Part shown: in pieces, positions 36,773-45,753 of the stretch | How the letters are laid out: the number at the start of each line of letters is the position of its first letter | Position numbering within the stretch: the stretch's first letter is position 1 | Translations under genes and position numbers: made by a program | Assembly: GCA_963787645.1 (NCBI GenBank) | Contig: CAWBDS010000011.1 | Span: 558,001 to 622,000, forward strand | Direction: 5' to 3' | Origin: Palsa-504 sp963787645 | GTDB lineage: Bacteria > Actinomycetota > Actinomycetes > Streptosporangiales > Streptosporangiaceae | Length of the DNA: 64,000 nucleotides | The notes under the pieces: generated by a model | Database searches by the model: none | What the model was told of the DNA's origin: nothing | What the model saw: the letters and a program-made list of their open reading frames with translations, nothing else

Positions 36773-37333
36773 ATGGGCGACACCGCGCCGCAGACCGCGG
36801 AGGGGAAGGTGCTCCTTCACTTCGCGATGTCCCTGGACGGGTTCGTGGCCGGGCCGGAGCACGGGATGGACTGGATGAGCGGGGGCTCAGTCCGTCCGGG
36901 GCTGCACCAGGAGTACATCACCACGACGGGCGCCATCCTGGGCGGCCGCAAAGGCTGGGACCAGGCCATCGACGGCCGCCGACCGTACGGCGGCGCCTGG
37001 ACGGGCCCGATCTTCGTGCTCACCCACCACCCCCAGGACGCGACGCCCGGCGACGCAGTCACGTTCCTGGACTGCGACCCGGCCGAGGCGGCGCGGATCG
37101 CGCTGGCGGCGGCCGGCGGCAAGAACCTCGAGATATTCTCCCCCACCATCGGCCGCCAGCTGCTCGGCCTGGGCCTGATCGACGAGATCGACCTGCACAT
37201 CCTGCCGGTCCTGCTCGGCGACGGCATCCGGCTCTACGACAACCCCGGCGGCAAGCCAGTCCGCCTGCACCGGGCCGGCGACGACGACCCCACGTCGGCC
37301 GTGAACGTCCGGTACCGGCCCGCCAGCCAGTAG
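36773..37333 (+). CDS. RibD/DHFR-like reductase, copy B
   Basis: 186 residues, as copy A apart from GPEHGMDWM in place of GPADDMDWM and minor silent changes. Followed after five bases by the intact hydrolase gene, so probably one transcript. Confidence 0.9.
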   Translation: MGDTAPQTAEGKVLLHFAMSLDGFVAGPEHGMDWMSGGSVRPGLHQEYITTTGAILGGRKGWDQAIDGRRPYGGAWTGPIFVLTHHPQDATPGDAVTFLDCDPAEAARIALAAAGGKNLEIFSPTIGRQLLGLGLIDEIDLHILPVLLGDGIRLYDNPGGKPVRLHRAGDDDPTSAVNVRYRPASQ

Positions 37334-37338
37334 CGCAG

Positions 37339-38220
37339 ATGGTTACGGACGGCCGCCGGATCATCGAGGTCAACGGCGTTGAGCTGTGCGTGGACGCCAC
37401 TGGCGACGCGGCTGACCCGGCGATCCTGCTCATCAGCGGCATGGGCGCCTCGATGGACTGGTGGGAGCAGGAATTCTGCCAGCAGCTGGCGGCGGGCGGC
37501 CGGCTTGTCATCCGGTACGACCACCGTGACACCGGGCGGTCGGTCAGCTATCCAGCCGGGACGCCGGGATACACCGGCGCGGACCTGGCGGCCGACGTGA
37601 CCGGGGTGCTGGACGCGCTCGGGCGGCGCAGCGCCCACCTGGCCGGCATCTCGATGGGCGGCGCCCTCGCGCAGCACGTCGCGCTGGCCCATCCCGACCG
37701 CGTCGACTCACTGGTGCTGATGTCGACCAGCCCCGCGGTTCCGGGCGGATCGGAGCTCCCGCCGATGTCGGAGGACCTGCGGGCCTACTTCGCCGCCCAG
37801 GTCCCGCTGCCGGACTGGGCCGAACCGGCCGCGGTGATCGATTACCTCGTCGGCTACGAGCGGCACCTGCAGGCGGCGGAATACTTCGACGAAGCACACG
37901 TACGCACGCTCGTCGAGCAGATCATCGGCCGCACCAACGATGTGGCGGCCAGCGTGATGAACCACGCACTGGCCGAAGAGGGTCAGCTGGCCCGCGGGCG
38001 GCTGGACCAGATCACCGCGCCGACCCTGGTGATCCACCGTACAGCAGATCCGTTGTTTCCCTACGGTCACGCCGAGGCGCTGACCCGCGGGATCCCCCGG
38101 GCCGAGCTACTGCCCCTGCAGGGTGCCGGCCATCAGCTGCCGCCGCGGCCGTGGTGGCCATCCGTCGTAGCGGCCATGCTGCGGCACACGTCTGGCTCGC
38201 GGAGGGCACCCGCGCATTAA
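37339..38220 (+). CDS. Alpha/beta hydrolase, copy B (intact)
   Basis: 293 residues from ATG 37339. Oxyanion region LLISGMGASMDWWEQEF, nucleophile elbow LAGISMGGALAQH, acid loop TLVIHRTADPLFPYGHAEAL and catalytic His in GAGHQLPPRPW are all present: a typical epoxide hydrolase/haloperoxidase-like fold. The pairing with an HxlR-controlled reductase suggests response to a small toxic or redox-active compound. The last seven or so codons come from sequence outside the duplication. Confidence 0.9.
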   Translation: MVTDGRRIIEVNGVELCVDATGDAADPAILLISGMGASMDWWEQEFCQQLAAGGRLVIRYDHRDTGRSVSYPAGTPGYTGADLAADVTGVLDALGRRSAHLAGISMGGALAQHVALAHPDRVDSLVLMSTSPAVPGGSELPPMSEDLRAYFAAQVPLPDWAEPAAVIDYLVGYERHLQAAEYFDEAHVRTLVEQIIGRTNDVAASVMNHALAEEGQLARGRLDQITAPTLVIHRTADPLFPYGHAEALTRGIPRAELLPLQGAGHQLPPRPWWPSVVAAMLRHTSGSRRAPAH

Positions 38221-38446
38221 TCACTGGCCGGCGGGAACGGGGATGTGCCACAGTCGCGCGGACCCATCCGATGAGGCCAGCGCCGCAGCGCTTCGCCCCA
38301 GTCCCGGTGACCGCGCCCGCCGGGACCAAGCGACGGTGTTGACATTCGGGATGAACATCGCGCGTGCCATGCCGCCAAGGACGAAGATGGCGGTTAGCAG
38401 GAAGGGAGTCCGGCGGGCTGGGACCCGGGGGTCGTTAGGGATCGAA

Positions 38447-41400
38447 ATGAAGATCATCGAGGGGCACGTGCGGCTGGCGGCAAGCGATGTCGCTAACTTC
38501 CTGGCCTGCCGGCGGTTGACGCAGCTGGACCTGCTGAGGGCGCGCGGAGAGCTGCGGCCGCCCCGCGAGTTCGACGTCGGGTTCCAGGATCTGGTCCGGC
38601 GTGGGGAGGTGCACGAGCGGGGCGTGCTCGAGCAGTTCCGCGCGGACGGGCTGGGCGTCGTGGACGTCAGCGGGGCGGAGGACGGGGCGGGGGCGACGGC
38701 GGAGGCCATCCGGTCCGGGGCCGGGGTCATCTACCAGGGGACGCTGGCCGGAGGCGGGTCCGGGACGGCGTTGTTCGGGCGGCCGGATTTCCTGGTCCGG
38801 GCGGACCTGCTGCCCGCGCCGGACGGGGAGCCGCGGCCGGGCGGGGTCCATTACGAGGTCGTGGACGCCAAGCTGGCGCGGTCCGCGAAAGCCCGGGCCG
38901 TGCTGCAGACCGCGTTCTACTCGCACCTTCTGGCCGACGTGCAGCACGTAGAGCCGCGGTGGATGCACCTGGCGCTGGGCGACGGGGAGTTCGCCTCGTT
39001 CAAGGTGGACGACTTCGCCGCCTACGAGCGGCAGACGCGGCGGCTGCTTGAGGGCGCCATCGGCGGGGACCCGGCGGCTGAGGTCTACCCGGAGCCGGTC
39101 GAGCACTGTGCCATCTGCCGGTGGCGCGATATGTGCCGCGAGCGTAGGCGAACCGACGATGACCTGTCGCTGGTGGCCGGGATGACGACAGGGCAGCGGC
39201 GGGCGCTGAAGGGCACCGGGATCTCGACCCGGCGCGGGTTCGCCGGGCTGGCCGAACTCCCCCGGCTGGACCGGGTGAGCCGGGATTCCCTGGAACGCTC
39301 CCAGCGGCAAGCCCGCCTGCAGGTGATCAGCGAGGACAACGGGGTCATCAGGTATGAGCTCCTGGATCCCGAACGGGACGGTGATGGCGCGCTGGTCGCC
39401 AACCGCGGGCTGCTCGCGCTGCCCGAACCGGCCGACGGGGACCTGTTCTTCGACATCGAGGGAGCCCGCTACTACTCCGAGGACAGCCGGGAGTTCGGGC
39501 TGCAGTACCTGTTCGGCATCGTCGACACGGCCGAGGCTGACGAGGCGGGTCTCCCGCGGTACACGCAGATCTGGGCCTTTGACCGGGCGGGCGAGAAGCG
39601 GGCGTTCCAGGAGCTGATCGACTTCATCACCGAGCGCCGGGCGCGCCGCCCCGGCCTGCACGTCTACCACTACAACCACTACGAGCCGACGTCGGTGGAC
39701 CATCTCACCGAACTCCACGGCACACGTCAGGAGGCGGTCGGCAGGCTGATGGGGCGTTTTGCCACGCGCGAGGACGAGGTGGACGACCTGTTCCGGCTCG
39801 GGGTGTTCGTCGACCTGTACCGGGTCGTGCGGCAGGGCGTGCGGGCCGGGGTGGAGAGCTATTCGATCAAGCGGCTCGAGCCGTTGTGCGGGTACGACCG
39901 GCGGGTGAACCTGGACGAAGCGACGGCCAGCCTGATCGCGTTCGAGGCGGCGCTCGAGGACGGGACCGCGGCCGAGGACGGCGAGCGGCAGCGGGTCGTG
40001 GCCGGGTACAACGAGGACGACTGCCGGGCCACGCTGGCGCTGCGGGACTGGCTGGAGGGACACCGGCCCGAGCTGGCCGAACGACTGGGCGAGGAGCTGC
40101 CGCGGCCGGTCTTCGCGGAGAAGCCGGGTGCCGCGGAGGACCCCGAGACCGCCCGGATCAGGTCGGCGTTGATGGCCGGCGTTTCCGCGGAAACGCGCCA
40201 GGGGCAGGCGCGGGCGCTGCTGGCCGACCTGCTCGACTGGCACCGGCGCGAGGACAAGCCTGCCTGGTGGCGGTACTTTTACGTCCGCACCCTGAGCCCG
40301 GCGGAACTGATCGGCGAGCCGGACGCGCTGGGCGGGCTCACTGGCGGGAAAGTGGTCGGCGAGGTCAAGAAGTCGGTGGTGCGGCAGTTCCGCTTCCCGC
40401 CGCAGGAGCACAAGTTCGCCAGCGGCGGCACGGCCTGTGATCCGGATACGGACAAGCAGTGGTCGATCTGCGACGTGGACGATGCGTGCGGGACGATCGA
40501 CCTGAAGATGGGCAGCACCTACTCCGGGCCGTGGCCCGCGGCCCTGGTCGAAGCGGGGCCGCCCAGGACCTGGGAGCAGCGGGACCGACTGCGGGATCTC
40601 GGCGACCGGGTGGTGCGCGCAGGGGTTGGCGGCGAGGACGCGGCGACCGCGCTGCTGCTGCGCCGCCCGCCCGATGACGGAAGCGATCCGGCCGGATCGT
40701 TGCGGGCCGCGGGCGAAACAGCCAGTGCCGCCGCGGTCCGGCTCGCGGTGTCGCTCCGCGGCTCGTACCTGCCCATGCAAGGACCGCCAGGGACAGGCAA
40801 GACGTACACCGCGGCCGAACAGATCCTCGAGCTCATCGCGCACGGCCGCACGGTGGGCATCACCGGGCCCTCGCACGCGGTCATCTGCCACCTCATCGAC
40901 AAGGTGTACGAGCACGCGAGATGGCGCGGAGCCAGGCTACCCCGGATCGGCCAGCGGGCCGAACGCGACAACCCGCACCGGCATGATGACGCCGCGACGA
41001 TGAGCAACGAACAGCTCGAGAAGGCCCTGCAGGACGGCGAGCTGGACGTGGCCGCGGGGACGGCCTGGCTGTGGGCGCGCGCGGGTATGGCAGGCGGTGT
41101 GGACACCCTCTTCGTGGACGAGGCGGGGCAGCTGTCGCTGGCTAACGTGCTGGCGGTGGCTGGGGCGGCGCGGAACCTGGTCCTGCTGGGCGACCCGCAG
41201 CAGCTTGCCCAGCCGAGTCACGCCACGCACCCGCCGGGCGCGGGCGTCTCGGCGCTGGAGCACATCCTGGGCGACCGGGCGACGATGCCCGAGGGCGCCG
41301 GGCTGCTGCTCGACCAGACCTGGCGGATGCACCCGGACCTGTGCCAGTTCACCTCGGCCGCGTTCTACGACGGGAAGCTGCAGGGCGTCGATGGGCTCGG

Positions 41401-41920
41401 CCGCCAGGAGATCGTGGGCTCCGGGCTCGCGGGCGCGGGACTGCGCGTCGTCGAGGTGGCCCACCAGGGGAACACGAACGCCTCACCTGAGGAGGCGGCG
41501 GAGGTGGCGCGGCTGGCGGGACGGCTGACGGCCTGCTCGTGGCGGGACAAGGACGGTGCCGTCCGGCCCGTCGGGACGGGCGACGTCTTGATCGTGACGC
41601 CCTACAACGCGCAGATCCGGGCGATCCAGAGCGCGCTGGCGGCCAGCGGGCAGCGCGGGTTCAAGGTCGGGACCGTCGACAAGTTCCAGGGACGCGAGGC
41701 TCCCGTGGTCATTTACTCGATGGCGACGTCATCGGCGGACGAGGCGCCGCGCGGGCTGGACTTCCTCTACGACCTGCACCGGCTGAACGTCGCGACCTCA
41801 CGGGCCAGGGCCCTGGCGATCATCGTGGCCAGCCCGGACCTGATCCGGGTGGCCTGCCGGACACCGCACCAGATGGTGCTGGCGAACGCGCTCTGCCGGG
41901 CTTGGGAAATGGGCGGCTGA
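38447..41920 (+). CDS. TM0106-type protein: Cas4/RecB-like nuclease, RNase H-like domain and SF1 helicase
   Basis: 1157 residues from ATG 38447. The nuclease part has CRR near residue 20, RPDFLVR near 122, the VVDAKLARS motif near 140, LQTAFYSHLL (QxxxY) near 152, and CAICRWRDMC near 220. The first Cys plus this cluster fit the four-Cys Fe-S site of Cas4/AddB/Dna2 nucleases. A helix-hairpin-helix-like MTTGQRRALKGTGISTRRGF follows. The RNase H-like domain begins LFFDIEG near 334 and has YNEDDCRATLAL near 525. The SF1 helicase has GPPGTGKTY near 780, FVDEAGQLS near 890, LLGDPQQLAQP, VDKFQGREAPVV and NVATSRARAL. A DNA end-processing or defence role is inferred. Confidence 0.9.
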   Translation: MKIIEGHVRLAASDVANFLACRRLTQLDLLRARGELRPPREFDVGFQDLVRRGEVHERGVLEQFRADGLGVVDVSGAEDGAGATAEAIRSGAGVIYQGTLAGGGSGTALFGRPDFLVRADLLPAPDGEPRPGGVHYEVVDAKLARSAKARAVLQTAFYSHLLADVQHVEPRWMHLALGDGEFASFKVDDFAAYERQTRRLLEGAIGGDPAAEVYPEPVEHCAICRWRDMCRERRRTDDDLSLVAGMTTGQRRALKGTGISTRRGFAGLAELPRLDRVSRDSLERSQRQARLQVISEDNGVIRYELLDPERDGDGALVANRGLLALPEPADGDLFFDIEGARYYSEDSREFGLQYLFGIVDTAEADEAGLPRYTQIWAFDRAGEKRAFQELIDFITERRARRPGLHVYHYNHYEPTSVDHLTELHGTRQEAVGRLMGRFATREDEVDDLFRLGVFVDLYRVVRQGVRAGVESYSIKRLEPLCGYDRRVNLDEATASLIAFEAALEDGTAAEDGERQRVVAGYNEDDCRATLALRDWLEGHRPELAERLGEELPRPVFAEKPGAAEDPETARIRSALMAGVSAETRQGQARALLADLLDWHRREDKPAWWRYFYVRTLSPAELIGEPDALGGLTGGKVVGEVKKSVVRQFRFPPQEHKFASGGTACDPDTDKQWSICDVDDACGTIDLKMGSTYSGPWPAALVEAGPPRTWEQRDRLRDLGDRVVRAGVGGEDAATALLLRRPPDDGSDPAGSLRAAGETASAAAVRLAVSLRGSYLPMQGPPGTGKTYTAAEQILELIAHGRTVGITGPSHAVICHLIDKVYEHARWRGARLPRIGQRAERDNPHRHDDAATMSNEQLEKALQDGELDVAAGTAWLWARAGMAGGVDTLFVDEAGQLSLANVLAVAGAARNLVLLGDPQQLAQPSHATHPPGAGVSALEHILGDRATMPEGAGLLLDQTWRMHPDLCQFTSAAFYDGKLQGVDGLGRQEIVGSGLAGAGLRVVEVAHQGNTNASPEEAAEVARLAGRLTACSWRDKDGAVRPVGTGDVLIVTPYNAQIRAIQSALAASGQRGFKVGTVDKFQGREAPVVIYSMATSSADEAPRGLDFLYDLHRLNVATSRARALAIIVASPDLIRVACRTPHQMVLANALCRAWEMGG

Positions 41921-41934
41921 GAATGGAGAGACAG

Positions 41935-43437
41935 ATGAGCGAGACGACGCGGGATCCGGTGGTGCGGTTCAGGGACGGGGCGGTCCGCGGGACGGTGTCA
42001 TCGGGGGTGGCGGCGTTTCTCGGGATTCCGTATGCGGCGGCGCCGTTCGGGGGGAACCGGATGCGGGCGCCGCAGGCGGTGCGGGGGTGGGACGGGGAGC
42101 GGGACGGGACGGCGTTCGGGCCGACGGTGCCGAAGGGGGATTATCCGCCGCAGTACGCGGCGCTGTTCCCCGAGGTGGTGATCGGCGGCCAGGAGTGCCT
42201 GAACCTGAACGTGTGGACGCCTTCGCCCGGGGCGGCGGGCCTGCCGGTGCTGGTGTGGATCCACGGGGGCTCGTTCATGAACGGGTCGTCGTCGGTGGCC
42301 GACTACCACGGCGCGGCGTTCGCCCGGGACGGCGTGGTGTGCGTGAGCATCAACTACCGGCTGGCCGCCGAGGGGTTCTTGTATCTCGATGACGGGGTCG
42401 CCAACCTGGGATTGCTCGACCAGTTGGCCGCGTTGCGGTGGGTGCAGGAGAACATCGGGGCGTTCGGCGGGGATCCGGCGCGGGTCACGGTCGCGGGCGA
42501 GTCGGCGGGGGCGATGAGCGTGACGACGCTGCTGTCCATGCCGCTGACTGGCGGGCTGTTCGCGCAGGCTATCGCGCAGAGCGGAGCGGGGGCGCACACG
42601 CTGCCGGCGGCGGAGGGGCTGATGGTGGGGCGGTACCTGGCCGAGGCGCTCGGCGTGCCGGCGGACCGGGAGGCGATCAAGGCCGTTCCTTTGGACAAGC
42701 TGGTGCAGGCCGCATCCGACCTGGTGGTGGAGGTGCAGACGAACCCGGACCCGGCGCGGTGGGGGCAGCTCATGCTGAGCCTGCTGCCGTTCGCGCCGAC
42801 GGTGGACGGGGTCGTGCTGCCGGAGGCGCCGGTTGCGGGGCTGGCCGCGGGCCGGGGCGGCGAGGTGCGGCTGCTGATCGGGTCGAACCGGGACGAGGCG
42901 CGGCTGTTCCTGGTCGCGCCGGGCACGATCGGGCTCATCGACGAGCCGACGCTGGGCCTGGTGGCCGGCGCGTACGGGCTGTCCGGCGACGGGCTGGCGG
43001 TCTACCGGGGCAACCGGCCCGGGGCCAGCCCCGGGGATCTCATGGCCGCGGTGGTGACCGACTGGTTCTTCCGGATCCCGGGCATCCGGGTGGCCAAGGC
43101 CCGGGCGGCGGCGGGCGCGGCCGGGACGTGGATGTACCGGTTCGATCATCCGGAGCCCGCGGACAACCACGGGTACGGGGCGTCGCACGCCGTCGAGGTG
43201 CCGTTCGTGTTCGACACCCTGGCCCGGAACCAGTCCCCCGCCCTCATGGGCGACGCGCCCTCGCAGGCCGTCGCGGACCAGGCGCACCGGGTCTGGGCGG
43301 ACTTCATCACCCGCGGGGACCCGGGCTGGGCGCCCTACGATACGGCGAGCCGGACCACCGGGCTGCTCACGCAGAACGTGCGGGCCGTCGACGACCCGGC
43401 CGCGGACGAACGGGCGCTGTGGGAGGGCATCCGGTAG
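41935..43437 (+). CDS. Type-B carboxylesterase
   Basis: 500 residues from ATG 41935, chosen over 41924 because GGAGAG ends five bases upstream. FLGIPYAAAPFGGNRMRAPQ, ECLNLNVWTP, VLVWIHGGSFMNG (oxyanion hole) and VTVAGESAGAMSV (Ser nucleophile) are canonical, and GASHAVEVPFVF carries the His. It hydrolyses ester bonds of unknown substrates in the cytoplasm; no signal peptide. It begins 14 bases after the nuclease-helicase stop, but a functional link is not evident. Confidence 0.92.
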   Translation: MSETTRDPVVRFRDGAVRGTVSSGVAAFLGIPYAAAPFGGNRMRAPQAVRGWDGERDGTAFGPTVPKGDYPPQYAALFPEVVIGGQECLNLNVWTPSPGAAGLPVLVWIHGGSFMNGSSSVADYHGAAFARDGVVCVSINYRLAAEGFLYLDDGVANLGLLDQLAALRWVQENIGAFGGDPARVTVAGESAGAMSVTTLLSMPLTGGLFAQAIAQSGAGAHTLPAAEGLMVGRYLAEALGVPADREAIKAVPLDKLVQAASDLVVEVQTNPDPARWGQLMLSLLPFAPTVDGVVLPEAPVAGLAAGRGGEVRLLIGSNRDEARLFLVAPGTIGLIDEPTLGLVAGAYGLSGDGLAVYRGNRPGASPGDLMAAVVTDWFFRIPGIRVAKARAAAGAAGTWMYRFDHPEPADNHGYGASHAVEVPFVFDTLARNQSPALMGDAPSQAVADQAHRVWADFITRGDPGWAPYDTASRTTGLLTQNVRAVDDPAADERALWEGIR

Positions 43438-43450
43438 CGCTTCAGGGGGC

Positions 43451-43487
43451 GGCACCCAGCCAGGCTCCACGGTCATCGGGTCTCCTG
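43451..43487 (+). repeat. 36-bp repeat, second copy
   Basis: Same sequence as 30046-30082 with one mismatch, 14 bases after the esterase stop. Confidence 0.7.
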
Positions 43488-43600
43488 TTCCGCTTGCGGG
43501 GCACGCGCCGGGCTCAGGATATCGGCAGGCTCGCTGCCCGGCCTTGGACCGAAACCGAGTTGCACGGATCGGGCTGCCGCAGCAGAGGTATGCTCCTGCG

Positions 43601-45721
43601 GTGACTGCGGGAGAGGTGCTGCCGGACATTGCCGTGTGCCGTGAGCTGGCCTCGGCGCTGCGGACAGGTGACGACGCGGTGGCGGCGGGGCTTGCGGCGC
43701 GAGCGGGCATTCCCGGGTGGCTGGTGAGCCATCCCGAGTTCGGGTCGCGCGGGCGGCTGGACGTGGGCGAGGCCGGGGAGGCGCTGGGGTGCATCGCTGG
43801 GCTGGCGGCCGGGCACGGCGTCGGCTCGGCGTCCTGGCTGGCCAAGCCGGCGGTGATCGACCTGGTGGCGGAGGCGGTGGAGACCGCCGCGGCACGGGAA
43901 GCGGCGGCGGAACACCCGTGGGCTCGCGGCATCGCGGTATCGCAGGAGGGCGGGCGTCCGGCCGTCACCATGCTGCTGCGGGCCCGGGCGGAGGAAGGAT
44001 CGGGGCGGTCTGACCAGGCGCGGCAGCTGATCGGGGCGTGCCTGCGGCTGGAGCAGGATCTGCTGCCGGCGGTCCGGGACGCCATGGAGTACGAGCTGTG
44101 CATGGGCAACTGGGCACAGGCCTGGGAGCTGGCTTCGGCGATCGGTTCCGACGAGATCGCCGAGCCGTTGCTGCGGCCGCTCGACCAGCTGCGCCAGCCG
44201 GCCATAGGCGTCGAGCGCACGTCCCGGAACCAGCCGTGCCCGTGCGGGTCCGGCCGTAAGTACAAGGCGTGCTGCCGGGTCAGGGACCTGGAGGGCGGCG
44301 TCCATCCGCTCCCGCGCCGCGCCCCGGCACTGTACGCGATGCTCGCCACTTACGCCCGGCGGGGAGCGAACCGCGCGGTGGCCGACCGGATGGATGCCTG
44401 CGCCATTGGCGCGCCGCACGCCAAGATGCTGGCGCTCGACCTGGCAATCTTCGACGGTGGCATCACCCGGCGGTTTCTCGCGGGCCGGGGGGACCTGGTG
44501 CGCGAGGATGAGCGTGACCTGCTACGCGGGTGGCTGGCCGAGCCGATGGACATGTACGAGGTGAGCTGGGTCAAGCGCGGGTCGGAATTGTCGCTGCGCA
44601 GCATGGTCGGCGGGCCGCAGCGGGTCGGGCAGCGCGACCGGTTGTTCTCGCTGTCGGTCCGGCGGCTGGACGTCGTGATCGGCCGGCTGCTGCCGGACGG
44701 CGACCGGCCGGACGGCGGCGGCAGGCACCTGCAGGCGCTCGGGGGGATGGCCATCCTGCCCCGCGACCTCCGCAGAAACGCCGAGGAATTGTTCCCGGAC
44801 GGGCCGGTGAGGCCGGGAAGCGTTCCGCTGTTCGGCGAACGGCTGCTGTCGCAGTTCGCCGGACGGCCGTCGACGGTCTTCCAGACCGCAGACGGGGACG
44901 AGTACCGGTGGTGCGAAACGACGATCGAGGCTGGCTCCGCCGGCAAGGTCTGGCCGCTGCTGACCCAGGCCTGCCTGGATCCGCCGACCCAGGCCTGCCT
45001 GGATCCGCCCCAGCCGCCGATCAGGGACACGGACGGCTACTACACCTATCTCAAGTCGCTGCCCGCGCGGTTCTGGACCCGCAACACGCCAGACGAGATC
45101 GAGTACGCCGGCGAGGTCCAGCCGGGCCGACTCACTAACCTCGGGACCATCCGGCGCGGCGTGAAGAGTTTCACGGTGACCGCGAACTCCGTGCGGCGGG
45201 CCGCCGACCTGGAGGCCGTCGTGCTGGCGGCGGCTTCGGCCGCGGGGTGCCCGGCCAAGGTGACGAAGCGCAAGGCCCTGACCACGAACGAGCTGACCGG
45301 CACGGCACCGGACACCGATGACGGACCGACCAGCCGCGAGGCCGCGTGCCTACGGCTCGGCGTCGAGGGCGTGCCCGCGCCCGAACCGCGCAAGATCCTC
45401 ATGGAGGGATATTTCCTGCCGGTCGAGCACGGCCTGGACGATGTGGCGCGCGAGCTCAACCATGAGCTTGGGTACGTGTCGGTGCTGGAGGCGCGCGACG
45501 CGGCGGGCATGACCCCCGCCGAGGCGGTGGCGGCCGGAGGCGCCGCGCTGGATCGGGTACTCGCGATGATCGATGACTGCGAGTGGCGGCTCCGCCGCGC
45601 GGAGGGCCAGGGCCAGGAGACCGGCATGCTGCCGGATCCGGGCGAGCTGCGGCGGCGGCTCGGGATACCGGCGGGGCGCGGAGCGGGCCGGCGGGGCAGG
45701 CACGGGCGTTCCCCCTTATAG
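43601..45721 (+). CDS. SEC-C motif protein of unknown function
   Basis: 706 residues from GTG 43601. Around residue 208 the protein has RNQPCPCGSGRKYKACC, the SEC-C zinc motif found at the end of SecA and in many stand-alone proteins. Here it is internal, between a helical N-terminal part (EAVETAAAREAAAEHPWARG) and a large C-terminal part without known motifs. An 8-residue tandem repeat TQACLDPP occurs near residue 455. Function unknown; SEC-C is thought to bind zinc and partner proteins. Confidence 0.75.
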   Translation: MTAGEVLPDIAVCRELASALRTGDDAVAAGLAARAGIPGWLVSHPEFGSRGRLDVGEAGEALGCIAGLAAGHGVGSASWLAKPAVIDLVAEAVETAAAREAAAEHPWARGIAVSQEGGRPAVTMLLRARAEEGSGRSDQARQLIGACLRLEQDLLPAVRDAMEYELCMGNWAQAWELASAIGSDEIAEPLLRPLDQLRQPAIGVERTSRNQPCPCGSGRKYKACCRVRDLEGGVHPLPRRAPALYAMLATYARRGANRAVADRMDACAIGAPHAKMLALDLAIFDGGITRRFLAGRGDLVREDERDLLRGWLAEPMDMYEVSWVKRGSELSLRSMVGGPQRVGQRDRLFSLSVRRLDVVIGRLLPDGDRPDGGGRHLQALGGMAILPRDLRRNAEELFPDGPVRPGSVPLFGERLLSQFAGRPSTVFQTADGDEYRWCETTIEAGSAGKVWPLLTQACLDPPTQACLDPPQPPIRDTDGYYTYLKSLPARFWTRNTPDEIEYAGEVQPGRLTNLGTIRRGVKSFTVTANSVRRAADLEAVVLAAASAAGCPAKVTKRKALTTNELTGTAPDTDDGPTSREAACLRLGVEGVPAPEPRKILMEGYFLPVEHGLDDVARELNHELGYVSVLEARDAAGMTPAEAVAAGGAALDRVLAMIDDCEWRLRRAEGQGQETGMLPDPGELRRRLGIPAGRGAGRRGRHGRSPL
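44963..45010 (+). repeat. 24-bp in-frame tandem duplication
   Basis: Two copies of ACCCAGGCCTGCCTGGATCC plus four bases, differing only at the last base, encode TQACLDPP twice within the SEC-C gene. Confidence 0.85.
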
Positions 45722-45729
45722 ACAGGCAG

Positions 45730-45753
45730 TTAGCTAGTTGCCATACTAGCTAA
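45730..45753. promoter_or_regulatory. Operator abutting the ArsR-family start codon
   Basis: TTAGCTAG and CTAGCTAA form a perfect 8-base inverted repeat with an eight-base spacer, ending immediately before the ATG at 45754. This suggests autoregulation and a leaderless or very short-leader transcript. Confidence 0.7.

Larger units (their letters stand above)
36163..38202. repeat. Duplicated 2.04 kb module, copy B
   Basis: Same orientation and gene order as 22043-24083, with all three genes open. The left edge joins a non-coding stretch (35931-36162) after the tandem IS; the right edge joins unrelated sequence after GGCTCGCGGAG. The IS array lies 230 bases to the left, which may link the duplication to IS activity. 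Confidence 0.92.

Noticed and set aside
22043..38202. Composite transposon bounded by the two duplicated modules
   Set aside because: The modules carry no transposase or terminal inverted repeats, and no target duplication is seen at the outer edges.
36574..38220. A 548-residue open frame across reductase and hydrolase copy B
   Set aside because: The first half is an out-of-frame shadow of the reductase; the hydrolase starts at ATG 37339.
38435..40915. An 826-codon minus-strand frame opposite the nuclease-helicase gene
   Set aside because: Antisense shadow; the plus strand carries ordered catalytic motifs.
41998..44349. A 783-codon minus-strand open frame opposite the esterase and SEC-C gene
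   Set aside because: Its composition (Arg/Pro/Ser-rich, no motifs) is that of an antisense shadow in GC-rich DNA; the plus-strand genes have clear families.
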